Shown: positions 9,431 to 18,207 of the stretch, one piece after another | Layout: each line of letters starts with the position of its first letter | Numbering within the stretch: the stretch's first letter is position 1 | Assembly: GCA_902583445.1 (NCBI GenBank) | Contig: CACHVZ010000001.1 | Location: 90,087-154,086 of the forward strand | DNA from: an uncultured Bacteroidota bacterium | Lineage (GTDB): Bacteria; Bacteroidota; Bacteroidia; Flavobacteriales; Flavobacteriaceae | DNA length: 64,000 bases | Direction: 5' to 3' | Notes under the pieces: generated by a model | Database searches by the model: none | What the model was told of the DNA's origin: nothing | The model's input: only the letters and a program-made list of their open reading frames with translations | Program-made: the position numbers and the translations under genes

Positions 9431-9503
9431 TGGCCTATGGTGTAACTGGCAACACGTCTGGTTTTGGTCCAGAAGAGTCTAGGTTCGATCCCTAGTAGGC
9501 CAA
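9431..9503 (+). tRNA. tRNA-Gln (anticodon TTG)
   Basis: The 73-base gene folds as a cloverleaf. The acceptor stem is TGGCCTA/TAGGCCA, the D arm is closed by GTGT/ACAC, and the anticodon stem TCTGG/CCAGA has loop TTTTGGT, placing TTG at positions 34-36. The T arm is CTAGG-TTCGATC-CCTAG. The discriminator is A and CCA is only partly encoded (CAA follows), as is usual in Bacteroidota. It decodes CAA glutamine codons. Confidence 0.95.
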
Positions 9504-9530
9504 CAATTTTATTATCTCGATAATTTATAA

Positions 9531-9538
9531 TAAATTTG
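9531..9538 (+). promoter_or_regulatory. -7 box TAAATTTG in front of nusA
   Basis: Exact TAnnTTTG match 28 bases downstream of tRNA-Gln and 66 bases before the nusA ATG. It would start a transcript near 9543, just upstream of the intrinsic terminator at 9559-9588. Confidence 0.5.
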
Positions 9539-9558
9539 CCAAGCATTATGAAAATTTC

Positions 9559-9588
9559 AGAGGCGACATTATGTCCCTCTTTTTTTTT
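9559..9588 (+). terminator. Intrinsic terminator in the nusA leader
   Basis: AGAGGCGACA (9559-9568) pairs with TGTCCCTCT (9572-9580), giving nine base pairs with one bulged C and a three-base loop, followed by an uninterrupted T run to 9588. This is a textbook Rho-independent terminator. It lies downstream of a -7 box and 16 bases upstream of the nusA ATG, so besides ending tRNA-Gln transcripts it could attenuate nusA-infB. Confidence 0.75.
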
Positions 9589-9604
9589 AAATAAAGTTAA
9601 GAAC

Positions 9605-10837
9605 ATGGAAAATATATCATTATTAGAATCTTTTTCGGAATTCAAAGATGAAAAGTTAATAGATAGAGTAACACTAATGGTTATTCTGGAGGAAGTTTTT
9701 AGAAATACCCTTACAAGAAAATTTGGAACAGATGAAAACTTTGACATAATTATTAATCCTGATAAAGGAGACCTTGAGATATGGAGAAATAGAATAGTAG
9801 TTAAAGATGGTGAAGTTGAAGATCCGAATGCTGAAATAGAAATAACTCAAGCAAGAAAAATTGAGCCTGACTTTGAGGTTGGTGAAGAGGTGTCAGAAGA
9901 ATTTAAATTAATTGACCTAGGTAGAAGATCTATTCAAGCATTAAGACAAAACCTTGTTTCAAAAGTTTTTGAGCATGATAGCAACAATACTTTTAATCAA
10001 TTTAAAGATAGGGTTGGTGAAATTTTTACTGCTGAAGTACATCATGTTAGAGCTAGAGAGATGATTCTTTTAGATGATGATGGAAATGAATTAATTATGC
10101 CTAAGGATAAGCAGATTCCAAAAGATTTCTTTAGAAAAGGAGATAACGTTAGAGGAGTTATTGAAAATGTTGAGCTGAGAGGTAACAAACCCAGAATTAT
10201 ATTTTCTAGAACATCACCGTTATTCCTAGAGAAGTTGTTTGAACAAGAAATACCTGAAGTTTTTGATGGTCTAATTACTATTAAAAAAGCAGTCAGGATT
10301 CCTGGTGAAAAAGCAAAAGTTTCAGTAGACTCATATGATGACAGGATTGATCCAGTTGGAGCTTGTGTTGGTATGAAAGGATCTAGAATACATGGAATAG
10401 TAAGAGAGCTTGGTAATGAAAATATTGATGTAATAAATTATACAAATAATACTCAGTTATATATTACCAGAGCTTTAAGCCCTGCAAAAATTAATTCGCT
10501 AAATATTGATGAGGAAAAGAAGACTGTTCAGGTTTATCTTAACCCAGATGAAGTTTCTAGAGCAATTGGAAAAGGAGGTCATAATATCAGATTAGCTGGA
10601 AGGCTAACTGGATATGAAATTGATGTCTACAGAGAAGGTGCTGAAGAAGATGTAGAACTTACTGAGTTTAAGGATGAAATTGATGGCTGGGTAATTGAAG
10701 AATTTAGAAAGGTTGGATTAGATACTGCAAAAAGTGTACTTGAATTGGAAGCAGAGGATCTTGTTAAGAGAACTGATCTAGAAGAAGAAACAGTAGCAGA
10801 TGTCCTTAAAATTTTAAAAGAAGAATTTGAAGATTAA
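9605..10837 (+). CDS. nusA: Transcription termination/antitermination factor NusA
   Basis: A 410-residue protein from the ATG at 9605 (MENISLLESFSEF), the conserved flavobacterial start. An in-frame TTG at 9536 would extend it through the upstream terminator hairpin and is rejected. The N-terminal RNA-polymerase-binding domain (FDIIINPDKGDLEIWRNR) is followed by an S1 domain at about 130-200 and two KH domains with GMKGSRIHGI and AIGKGGHNIR. The C-terminus is short and acidic, lacking the repeats of E. coli NusA. NusA binds RNA polymerase to modulate pausing and termination. infB follows after five bases. The usual upstream partner rimP is absent. Confidence 0.95.
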   Translation: MENISLLESFSEFKDEKLIDRVTLMVILEEVFRNTLTRKFGTDENFDIIINPDKGDLEIWRNRIVVKDGEVEDPNAEIEITQARKIEPDFEVGEEVSEEFKLIDLGRRSIQALRQNLVSKVFEHDSNNTFNQFKDRVGEIFTAEVHHVRAREMILLDDDGNELIMPKDKQIPKDFFRKGDNVRGVIENVELRGNKPRIIFSRTSPLFLEKLFEQEIPEVFDGLITIKKAVRIPGEKAKVSVDSYDDRIDPVGACVGMKGSRIHGIVRELGNENIDVINYTNNTQLYITRALSPAKINSLNIDEEKKTVQVYLNPDEVSRAIGKGGHNIRLAGRLTGYEIDVYREGAEEDVELTEFKDEIDGWVIEEFRKVGLDTAKSVLELEAEDLVKRTDLEEETVADVLKILKEEFED

Positions 10838-10842
10838 ATTAT

Positions 10843-13344
10843 ATGTCAACACCTGTAAGGTTAAATAAAGTTTTAAAAGAATTAAATATCTCTCTAGATA
10901 GAGCTGTTGATTTCCTTAGTTCAAAAAAAATCGATATTGAACCAAGGCCAACCTCTAAGATAGATCAAGAGACTTATGGCCTTCTTCTTGCAGAGTTTCA
11001 AACTGATAAGTCAGATAAAGACAAGCTTGAGGAAATTAATACTCAAAAGAAAAAAGAGCTTGAGGAAAAACAAATTATTGAAGAAAAACTTCAAGAGAAA
11101 TCGGATGAGAAATTAGAAGTCAAGGAAGAAACTTCAAAAGAAACTGAATCCAAAACTCAGATTTCTAAGCCAGTCCAAGAAAAGTTTGAGAAAGAGGAAG
11201 AAAAGAAAGATCCTGAAGATTCCTCAAAAATTCAAACAAATTTTCAAAAATTAACTGGGCTAAAAAAGACAGGTGAGGTCATCGATTTGGATTCGATTAA
11301 GAAAAAAGAAGATCAAGTTGAAGAATCTAAAAAAAGAAGAAGGAAAAGAATTAGTAAAGATGTTTCTCAACCTAAAGGCTTTGCAAATAAACTTAGCAAG
11401 GATAATAAATCAAAAAATTTAAATCAAAAAGTTGAGCCAACTGATGATGAAATTCAAAAACAAATCAGGGAAACTCTAGAAAAACTTCAAGGTAAATCTT
11501 CAAAGTCTAAGGGAGCCAAATATAGAAAAGACAAAAGAGATCAACATAAACTTAAAAGTGAAGAAGATCTTGCTCAACAAGCTGAAGAAAGCAAGAAAAT
11601 AAAAATTACAGAATTCATTACTGTTGGAGAGATTGCTACTTTAATGGAAGTCAGCTCAAATGATATAATATCTGCATGTATGAGTCTTGGAATTATGGTA
11701 ACAATGAATCAGAGACTTGATGCAGAAACTCTTTCCGTTGTTGCAGATGAGTTTGGATTTGAATTAGACTTTGTAAAAACTGATATTGAAGAAGAGAAAG
11801 AAGAGGTTGAAGAAGAAGATGATACAGAAAATCTTAAAGAGAGATCTCCAATTGTAACAGTAATGGGGCATGTAGATCATGGAAAGACTTCTTTACTTGA
11901 TTACATAAGGAAATCTTCTGTAGCAGATGATGAATCTGGTGGAATTACTCAACATATTGGAGCATATTCTGTGTCCGTAAATTCAAAAAAAATTACTTTC
12001 CTTGATACACCTGGTCATGAAGCTTTTACTGCTATGAGAGCAAGAGGTGCTCAGATAACAGATATAGTAATTGTTGTAATTGCAGCAGATGATAATATTA
12101 TGCCTCAAACTAAAGAGGCTATTAGTCATGCTCAAGCGGGAGGAGTTCCTATAATCTTTGCAATCAATAAAATTGACAAAGAAGGAGCGAATCCTGATAA
12201 AGTTAAAGAATCTTTAGCTTCTATGAATTTAGTTGTAGAAGATTGGGGTGGTAAAATTCAATCACAAGATATATCTGCGTTAAGCGGTAAAGGTATAGAT
12301 GAACTTCTTGAAAAGGTTCTTCTTGAAGCAGAAATAATGGATCTAAAAGCTAATTCAGATAAATTATCAACTGGAACTATTCTAGAAGCTTATCTTGATA
12401 AAGGTAGGGGTTATCTCTCAACAGTTCTGGTTCAAAACGGTTCACTTAAAATAGGAGATTATATGTTAGCAGGAAAGATAAGTGGAAAAGTTAAGGCAAT
12501 GTTTGATGAGAGTGGTAATTCTCTAGAAGTTGCTAAGCCCTCAACTCCTGTTTCAGTTCTTGGTCTTGATGGTGCACCTCAAGCAGGTGATCAGTTTAAG
12601 GTTTTAGAAGATGAGAAAGAAGCAAAGCAAATTGCTGCTAAAAGAACTCAACTTGTTAGAGAACAAAGTGTAAGAACTCAAAAACACTTAACGCTTGACG
12701 AGATTGGAAGAAGAATTGCAATTGGGGACTTCCAAGAATTTAATGTTATAATCAAAGGTGATGTTGATGGATCAGTTGAGGCACTAACTGATTCTTTTCA
12801 AAATCTTTCAACTGAGGAGATTCAAGTTAATATAATTTTTAAAGGTGTTGGTGCAATTACAGAGTCAGATGTGCTTCTTGCTTCCGCTTCTGATGCAGTA
12901 ATAATAGGATTTAATGTAAAACCAACTCAAAGCGCAAGAAAATTATCTGAAAAAGAACAAATTGATATTAGGTCTTATTCGATTATATATGATGCAATTA
13001 ATGACCTAAAGGATGCAATGGAAGGAATGCTTTCACCAGAAATGAAAGAAGAAGATACTGGTGAAGCTGAGGTTAGAGATACTTTTAAGATTTCAAGGAT
13101 TGGGACAATTGCTGGATGTATGGTTACCTCAGGAAAGATTCTTAGAAACTCAAGTATTAGGGTTGTAAGAGGTGATGAACAAATATTTGAAGGTAAATTA
13201 CTCTCACTAAAAAGATTTAAAGATGACGTTAAAGAAGTAGCAAAAGGATATGATTGTGGAATACAAATAAATGATTTTAATGACCTTGAAGTAGGTGACC
13301 TAATTAAATGTTATCACGAAATCGCTGTTAAGAAAAAATTATAA
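10843..13344 (+). CDS. infB: Translation initiation factor IF-2
   Basis: An 833-residue protein with the classic layout: N-terminal helical domain (VRLNKVLKELNISLDRAVDFL), a long Lys/Glu-rich linker (about 60-255), a second IF2-N region (KITEFITVGEIATLMEV), then the GTPase domain with G1 GHVDHGKT (about 341-348), G3 DTPGHEAF and G4 NKID. Domains II, III and IV bring fMet-tRNA to the 30S subunit. It is co-transcribed with nusA. Its last six bases overlap the stop end of the convergent SPOR gene. Confidence 0.97.
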   Translation: MSTPVRLNKVLKELNISLDRAVDFLSSKKIDIEPRPTSKIDQETYGLLLAEFQTDKSDKDKLEEINTQKKKELEEKQIIEEKLQEKSDEKLEVKEETSKETESKTQISKPVQEKFEKEEEKKDPEDSSKIQTNFQKLTGLKKTGEVIDLDSIKKKEDQVEESKKRRRKRISKDVSQPKGFANKLSKDNKSKNLNQKVEPTDDEIQKQIRETLEKLQGKSSKSKGAKYRKDKRDQHKLKSEEDLAQQAEESKKIKITEFITVGEIATLMEVSSNDIISACMSLGIMVTMNQRLDAETLSVVADEFGFELDFVKTDIEEEKEEVEEEDDTENLKERSPIVTVMGHVDHGKTSLLDYIRKSSVADDESGGITQHIGAYSVSVNSKKITFLDTPGHEAFTAMRARGAQITDIVIVVIAADDNIMPQTKEAISHAQAGGVPIIFAINKIDKEGANPDKVKESLASMNLVVEDWGGKIQSQDISALSGKGIDELLEKVLLEAEIMDLKANSDKLSTGTILEAYLDKGRGYLSTVLVQNGSLKIGDYMLAGKISGKVKAMFDESGNSLEVAKPSTPVSVLGLDGAPQAGDQFKVLEDEKEAKQIAAKRTQLVREQSVRTQKHLTLDEIGRRIAIGDFQEFNVIIKGDVDGSVEALTDSFQNLSTEEIQVNIIFKGVGAITESDVLLASASDAVIIGFNVKPTQSARKLSEKEQIDIRSYSIIYDAINDLKDAMEGMLSPEMKEEDTGEAEVRDTFKISRIGTIAGCMVTSGKILRNSSIRVVRGDEQIFEGKLLSLKRFKDDVKEVAKGYDCGIQINDFNDLEVGDLIKCYHEIAVKKKL

Positions 13345-13719
13345 ATCTGAGAGTTTTATAATAAAAGATCCAGGATAAATTCTTCTAATTTTCTCCAGGC
13401 TTTGGGACGCAACATTTATATCCTTGTATTCTCCTATTCTTACTTTATAATTTGGGGTCTCGAATATCAGTTCAGACTTAACATCTTCATAGTTTTGTTT
13501 AAAATCATTATAAATCGAATCTGCCTCATTCAGACTACCATAAAAAATTTGAATTGTATAGTAGGTTGATTCAAAAGTTTTCTTGCTAAAATCTTTTTTG
13601 ATTTGAAAGAATTTTTTAGTTAATGTATCATTATAATTAACATCTTCATCTTGCGCAGAAGTATTCCAGAATGAAGATAAAAGCATGCAAATGACTATTG
13701 AAAATTTAAAGTTTTTCAT
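13339..13719 (-). CDS. Secreted SPOR-domain protein
   Basis: I place the start at the ATG 13717-13719 (MKNFKFSIVICMLLSSFW...SAQ). An upstream ATG at 13743 would lie before an exact -7 box at 13732-13739. The 126-residue product has a Sec signal peptide and a C-terminal SPOR-like domain (YYTIQIFYGSLNEADSIYNDF...YKVRIGEYKDINVASQSLEKIRRIYPGSFII), the fold that binds denuded peptidoglycan glycan strands. This short SPOR protein between infB and the ACIII operon is a conserved neighbour in Flavobacteriia. Its exact role is unknown. Confidence 0.8.
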   Translation of the reverse strand: MKNFKFSIVICMLLSSFWNTSAQDEDVNYNDTLTKKFFQIKKDFSKKTFESTYYTIQIFYGSLNEADSIYNDFKQNYEDVKSELIFETPNYKVRIGEYKDINVASQSLEKIRRIYPGSFIIKLSDL

Positions 13720-13731
13720 CACTAATTTTAT

Positions 13732-13739
13732 CAAATTTA
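13732..13739 (-). promoter_or_regulatory. -7 box TAAATTTG of the SPOR gene
   Basis: Exact TAnnTTTG on the minus strand, 12 bases before the ATG at 13719. One GATGTTA heptamer (13751-13757) lies 11 bases further upstream. Confidence 0.5.
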
Positions 13740-13823
13740 ACAAATTGCAATAACATCTTATTTAGAATCATTATAAATTAAATATTTGTTCATTTTAGAG
13801 TTTCTAAAATGGTGTTTATGATG

Positions 13824-13831
13824 TAAATTTG
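13824..13831 (+). promoter_or_regulatory. -7 box TAAATTTG of the act-cox operon
   Basis: Exact TAnnTTTG match, 67 bases before the actA ATG. This is a longer leader than most genes here have. An inverted repeat starts two bases downstream of the box. Confidence 0.5.
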
Positions 13832-13832
13832 T

Positions 13833-13869
13833 GATGTTAAAAAAAGTGGTCAAAAAACACTTTAACATC
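13833..13869. promoter_or_regulatory. Inverted repeat at the act promoter, possible operator
   Basis: GATGTTAA (13833-13840) and AGTG (13845-13848) are complementary to CACT (13858-13861) and TTAACATC (13862-13869), with four A bulged and a nine-base loop. The heptamer GATGTTA also occurs inverted at 13751-13757 and with one change at 13820-13826. Because the predicted start of transcription falls inside the left arm, binding by a regulator is a better guess than an RNA hairpin. No regulator is identified. Confidence 0.4.
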
Positions 13870-13898
13870 ATGATTAAAAATTTAATTGCCCCCAACGA

Positions 13899-15146
13899 AT
13901 GCTACTAATAAAAAGAATATTTTTAGTAGCACTTCTTCTACCTTCCTTAAGTATTTCTCAAGAAGCAGATATTCAGGCTGGAAAAAGTTTATTTAATGCT
14001 AATTGTGCAGCTTGTCATCAGTTAAATAGGAAAGCAGTTGGTCCAGCCTTAAGTGGTGTGACTGAAAAGTATGATAGAGAATGGTTATACAAATGGATCA
14101 AAAATGGTACTCAAATGATAAAAGATGGGGACCCTCAAGCTGTTGCAATTTGGGAGGAGTATAATCGTGCGGTAATGACAAATTATCCACAATTTTCAAA
14201 TGAGCAAATTGATAATATTTTAGCATATACTGATTACACTCCGCCTCCACCAGCGGTCACAGTTGCTGCATCGGCTCAAACTGTTAGTCAGGGTTCTGAT
14301 ATATCTGTTAATGTAATATTAGCAGTTACTATAGTCATTTTCACAATCTTAATTGTGATGTTATTCCTTGTGCAAAGGACATTAATTAAGATTGCTAGTG
14401 CAAGTGGAGTTAAAATTGAAACAGACACAAAAAGAAGTATTACACCTTTGTGGCAAAAAATTGTTAAGAATCAATTTTTGATATTTATTATGGTTGTAGG
14501 TTTCCTGCTTTCAAGTGCATATTTTACTTATGGTTATCTTATGCAGGTCGGGATAGATCAAGGTTATGCACCTATTCAACCAATTCATTATTCACATAAA
14601 ATACATGCTGGAGCAAACCAAATTGAATGTAAGTATTGTCACTCTTCTGCAAGAGTTTCAAAACATTCTGGGATACCTTCATTAAATGTGTGTATGAACT
14701 GTCACGAATATATTGCTGAATATAATGGTGAGGAAGATCTTGAAAATGGATACACAAGAGACTTCTATACTAATGAAATCAAAAAACTTTATTCCGCTGT
14801 TGGATGGGATGAAGAGAGTCAAGTTTATACAGGGAATACAAAACCAGTAAAATGGGTTAGAATTCATAATCTTCCAGATTTTGTTTACTTCAATCATGCT
14901 CAACATGCACAGGTTGCAAAGATAGAATGTCAAACATGTCATGGGCCTGTAGAGGAGATGGAAATTATGTATCAGTACTCTCCATTAACTATGGGATGGT
15001 GTATTGATTGTCACAGAGAGAGTAATGTTGATAAGGATAATGAATACTATCAAAAAGTTCATGAAGAGCTTTCAAAAAAATATGGTGTTGAAAAATTAAC
15101 TGTAGCGCAACTTGGTGGAATAGAGTGTGCAAAATGTCACTATTAA
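13899..15146 (+). CDS. actA: Alternative complex III subunit ActA, multiheme cytochrome c
   Basis: A 415-residue protein with a signal peptide (residues 1-20) and six CxxCH heme sites: CAACH at 36-40 in an N-terminal monoheme domain, then, after a linker and two hydrophobic segments (about 140-165 and 190-215), CKYCH, CMNCH, CQTCH, CIDCH and CAKCH in the ActA pentaheme part. It is a periplasmic electron-transfer subunit of the quinol:cytochrome c oxidoreductase (ACIII) used by Bacteroidota instead of bc1. First gene of the operon; actB starts two bases after the stop. Confidence 0.93.
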   Translation: MLLIKRIFLVALLLPSLSISQEADIQAGKSLFNANCAACHQLNRKAVGPALSGVTEKYDREWLYKWIKNGTQMIKDGDPQAVAIWEEYNRAVMTNYPQFSNEQIDNILAYTDYTPPPPAVTVAASAQTVSQGSDISVNVILAVTIVIFTILIVMLFLVQRTLIKIASASGVKIETDTKRSITPLWQKIVKNQFLIFIMVVGFLLSSAYFTYGYLMQVGIDQGYAPIQPIHYSHKIHAGANQIECKYCHSSARVSKHSGIPSLNVCMNCHEYIAEYNGEEDLENGYTRDFYTNEIKKLYSAVGWDEESQVYTGNTKPVKWVRIHNLPDFVYFNHAQHAQVAKIECQTCHGPVEEMEIMYQYSPLTMGWCIDCHRESNVDKDNEYYQKVHEELSKKYGVEKLTVAQLGGIECAKCHY

Positions 15147-15147
15147 A

Positions 15148-18100
15148 ATGAAAAGCAAAAAATTATATTGGAAGGGAATCGAGCAATTAAATAGTGAAAG
15201 TACTATAGTTGAAGGTCTTGAGGATAATGAATTTGTTGAAAAACTTCCTGTTAATTCAAAAGAAGAAAATGATGGTGCTTCAAGAAGAGACTTCTTAAAG
15301 TATGTTGGTTTTAGTTCAGCAGCAGCTGCATTAGTAGGTTGTGAAGGACCTGTGATTAAATCTGTGCCATATGTTGTACAGCCTGAGCAAATAATTCCAG
15401 GTGTTGCTAATTTTTATGCAACAACAATTGCTGACGGTAATGACTTTAGCAGTATTTTGGTTAAAACTAGAGAAGGAAGACCAATCAAAATTGAGAGCAA
15501 TAAAGATGCTTCAAACTTTGGGGATGCTAATGCAAGAGTTCATGCTTCTGTATTATCTCTTTATGATGCCAATAGAATACAAGGTCCAAAAATTTCAGGT
15601 GAATATACTGACTGGGATACAATGATTAATCTCGTAAAAGTTAGCTTACAGAATTTTAAAGATCAAAACAAAAAAGTTGTATTATTAACTCAGACATACC
15701 CAAGCCCTACTACAAATAATATTATTAAAGAACTTTTAGATGAGTATCCTAATGTAAATCATGTGATTTATGACACTATTTCAGACTCGTCTGTTTTAGA
15801 TGCTTTCGAAAATATCTATGGTTTAAGAGCAATGGCTGACTATGACTTTTCAAAAGCTGAAAATATTATCTCTATTGATGCAGACTTTCTATCTGATTGG
15901 CAGGGTGGAGGATATTCTGCAGGCTACACCAAGACAAGAGTTCCAGATAAGTCTAATAACAAGACAATGTCATACCATCTTCAATTTGAATCAAATATGA
16001 CTTTATCTGGTTCAAATGCTGATGATAGAGTGCCAGCTAAACCTAGTGAGCTGAAAAAAATTGTTACAAGAATTTATTCTAGACTAACAGGTAAAGGTGA
16101 TATAAAAGGTTCACTTACACCAGAAATTGACAGATACATTGACTTATCAATTGAAAGAATCCTTAGCTCACCAAATAAATCGGTAGTTGTGTCGGGAGTT
16201 GACGATGTTGAAATTCAAGAACTAATTCTTCTTATAAATAGATCGATTAATTCAGAAGCTATTGATATTAATAACCCAAGGTTGATTAGAAAAGGCAGTA
16301 ATTCTGATTTAAATGAATTTGTTTCTGAATTAAACTCTGGCAAAATATCTGGAGTTATTACATCAGGTGTAAATCCACTTTATTCACTTCCAAATTTAGA
16401 ATCTGTAAAACAATCTTTTGAAAATCTTGAGTTTTCGCTAGTATTTTCTGAAAAAGAAGATGAGACAGCAAAGTCTGCTATGTATGTTGCAGCTTCTAAT
16501 AATTATCTAGAGTCGTGGGGAGATTATGAGTTTAAAAAAGGTAATTTTTTCCTTGCCCAGCCTACAATTAGACCTCTTTTTGATACAATTCAATTTCAGG
16601 ACTTTTTCTTAAAACTTTTAGGATCAAATGTAAGTTTTTATGAAAGGATTAAATCAAATTGGCAGAATTCTATACTTAAAGGTAAGACATGGGGTAAATC
16701 ATTACAAGATGGTTATTATAATGATTTTACAAGTTTTAATTTAAGACCTAGAAAGTTATCTTCAAGCATTTCTTCAATAAGTGAAGATAGACCCGAAGAA
16801 TTTTCTCTTGTACTTTATTCTAAAACTGGAATTGGAGATGGTTCTCAATCTTCTAATCCGTGGCTTCAAGAATTTCCTGATCCAATAACTAGAGTTACTT
16901 GGGATAATTATCTGACCATGTCAGCTTCTGATGCCAATAAACTTGGCTTGAAAAATTATAATGTATCGAACGGTGCTTTAAATGGTAGTTATGCTAATAT
17001 TTCTGATGGTGAGAATCAATTGAAAGTCCCTGTTTTAATTCAACCTGGTCAAGCAAATGGTACAGTAGGTTTAGCTTACGGATATGGAAAGACTGAAGGT
17101 ATGAATGATGTAATGAAAGTAGGTGTTAATGCATATACCTTTTATAATAATTTTTTTAAAACTCAAACAATTAGTATCTCCAAGGTAAAAGGTGATCATG
17201 AGTTTGCATGTATTCAACTACATAATACTATGATGGGTAGAGATGAGATTATTAAAGAAACTGATATTGATACATATAACTCAAAAGAAAAGTCTTATTG
17301 GAATCCAACTGTTATGGTATCTAAAAATCATATTGAGACAAAAGTTACATCAAAAGAAGTTGATATTTGGAGAGAATTTGATAGATCCACGGGTCACCAC
17401 TTTAACTTATCTATTGATTTAAATGCGTGTAACGGATGTGGTGCATGTGTTATTGCTTGTCATGCAGAAAATAATGTTCCAGTTGTTGGTAAAGAAGAAG
17501 TAAGAAAATCAAGAGATATGCATTGGCTTCGAATTGACAGATACTTTTCATCTGAAGATAACTTTGAAGGAGATGTTAAAGCCAAAGAAGGAACATCGGG
17601 ATATAGAGAATATAGAGCTACCCAAACTAAATTGGAAACTGCTGCTGAAAACCCTAAGGTAGTTTTTCAGCCAGTAATGTGTCAACATTGTAATCACGCT
17701 CCATGTGAAACTGTATGTCCTGTTGCTGCTACATCTCATGGTCGACAAGGACAAAATCAAATGGCCTACAATAGATGTGTGGGAACTCGTTATTGTGCAA
17801 ATAACTGCCCATATAAAGTTAGAAGATTCAACTGGTTTGCATATGCAGAAAATGATGAATTTGACTATAATATGAATAACAATCTGGGAAGAATGGTTCT
17901 AAATCCTGATGTAAATGTTAGGGGAAGAGGTGTAATGGAGAAATGTTCTCTTTGTATCCAAATGACGCAGAAAACTATACTCGATGCAAAAAAAGATGGC
18001 AGAAGAGTTGTGGATGGAGAATTCCAAACAGCATGTTCAAATGCATGTAGTGATGGTGCTATTGTTTTTGGAGATATCAATGATAAAGACAGTAAAATTT

Positions 18101-18204
18101 CTGAATTAAATCAAAAAGATAGAGCATACAGACTCCTTGAGAGTATTGGAACAAAACCTAATATTTTATATCAAGTTAAGGTAACTAATAGTAAAAAAGT
18201 ATAG
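15148..18204 (+). CDS. actB: Alternative complex III subunit ActB, molybdopterin-like/iron-sulfur protein
   Basis: The ATG at 15148 (MKSKKLYWKGIEQLN) is the familiar start for the family; an in-frame ATG at 15127 lies inside actA. The 1018-residue product has a Tat motif SRRDFLK around residues 45-51. A large molybdopterin-oxidoreductase-like domain follows (in ACIII it carries no molybdenum). The C-terminal ferredoxin domain has four cysteine clusters: CNGCGACVIAC, CQHCNHAPCETVC, CVGTRYCANNC and CSLC...CSNAC. It passes electrons within the ACIII complex on the periplasmic side. actC starts three bases after the stop. Confidence 0.95.
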   Translation: MKSKKLYWKGIEQLNSESTIVEGLEDNEFVEKLPVNSKEENDGASRRDFLKYVGFSSAAAALVGCEGPVIKSVPYVVQPEQIIPGVANFYATTIADGNDFSSILVKTREGRPIKIESNKDASNFGDANARVHASVLSLYDANRIQGPKISGEYTDWDTMINLVKVSLQNFKDQNKKVVLLTQTYPSPTTNNIIKELLDEYPNVNHVIYDTISDSSVLDAFENIYGLRAMADYDFSKAENIISIDADFLSDWQGGGYSAGYTKTRVPDKSNNKTMSYHLQFESNMTLSGSNADDRVPAKPSELKKIVTRIYSRLTGKGDIKGSLTPEIDRYIDLSIERILSSPNKSVVVSGVDDVEIQELILLINRSINSEAIDINNPRLIRKGSNSDLNEFVSELNSGKISGVITSGVNPLYSLPNLESVKQSFENLEFSLVFSEKEDETAKSAMYVAASNNYLESWGDYEFKKGNFFLAQPTIRPLFDTIQFQDFFLKLLGSNVSFYERIKSNWQNSILKGKTWGKSLQDGYYNDFTSFNLRPRKLSSSISSISEDRPEEFSLVLYSKTGIGDGSQSSNPWLQEFPDPITRVTWDNYLTMSASDANKLGLKNYNVSNGALNGSYANISDGENQLKVPVLIQPGQANGTVGLAYGYGKTEGMNDVMKVGVNAYTFYNNFFKTQTISISKVKGDHEFACIQLHNTMMGRDEIIKETDIDTYNSKEKSYWNPTVMVSKNHIETKVTSKEVDIWREFDRSTGHHFNLSIDLNACNGCGACVIACHAENNVPVVGKEEVRKSRDMHWLRIDRYFSSEDNFEGDVKAKEGTSGYREYRATQTKLETAAENPKVVFQPVMCQHCNHAPCETVCPVAATSHGRQGQNQMAYNRCVGTRYCANNCPYKVRRFNWFAYAENDEFDYNMNNNLGRMVLNPDVNVRGRGVMEKCSLCIQMTQKTILDAKKDGRRVVDGEFQTACSNACSDGAIVFGDINDKDSKISELNQKDRAYRLLESIGTKPNILYQVKVTNSKKV

Positions 18205-18207
18205 TAT

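Noticed and set aside
9536..9604. N-terminal extension of NusA from a TTG start
   Set aside because: The extra residues are encoded by the terminator hairpin and T run, and the conserved family start is at 9605.
15127..15147. Earlier ATG for ActB
   Set aside because: It lies inside actA, and the residues added do not belong to the conserved N-terminus.
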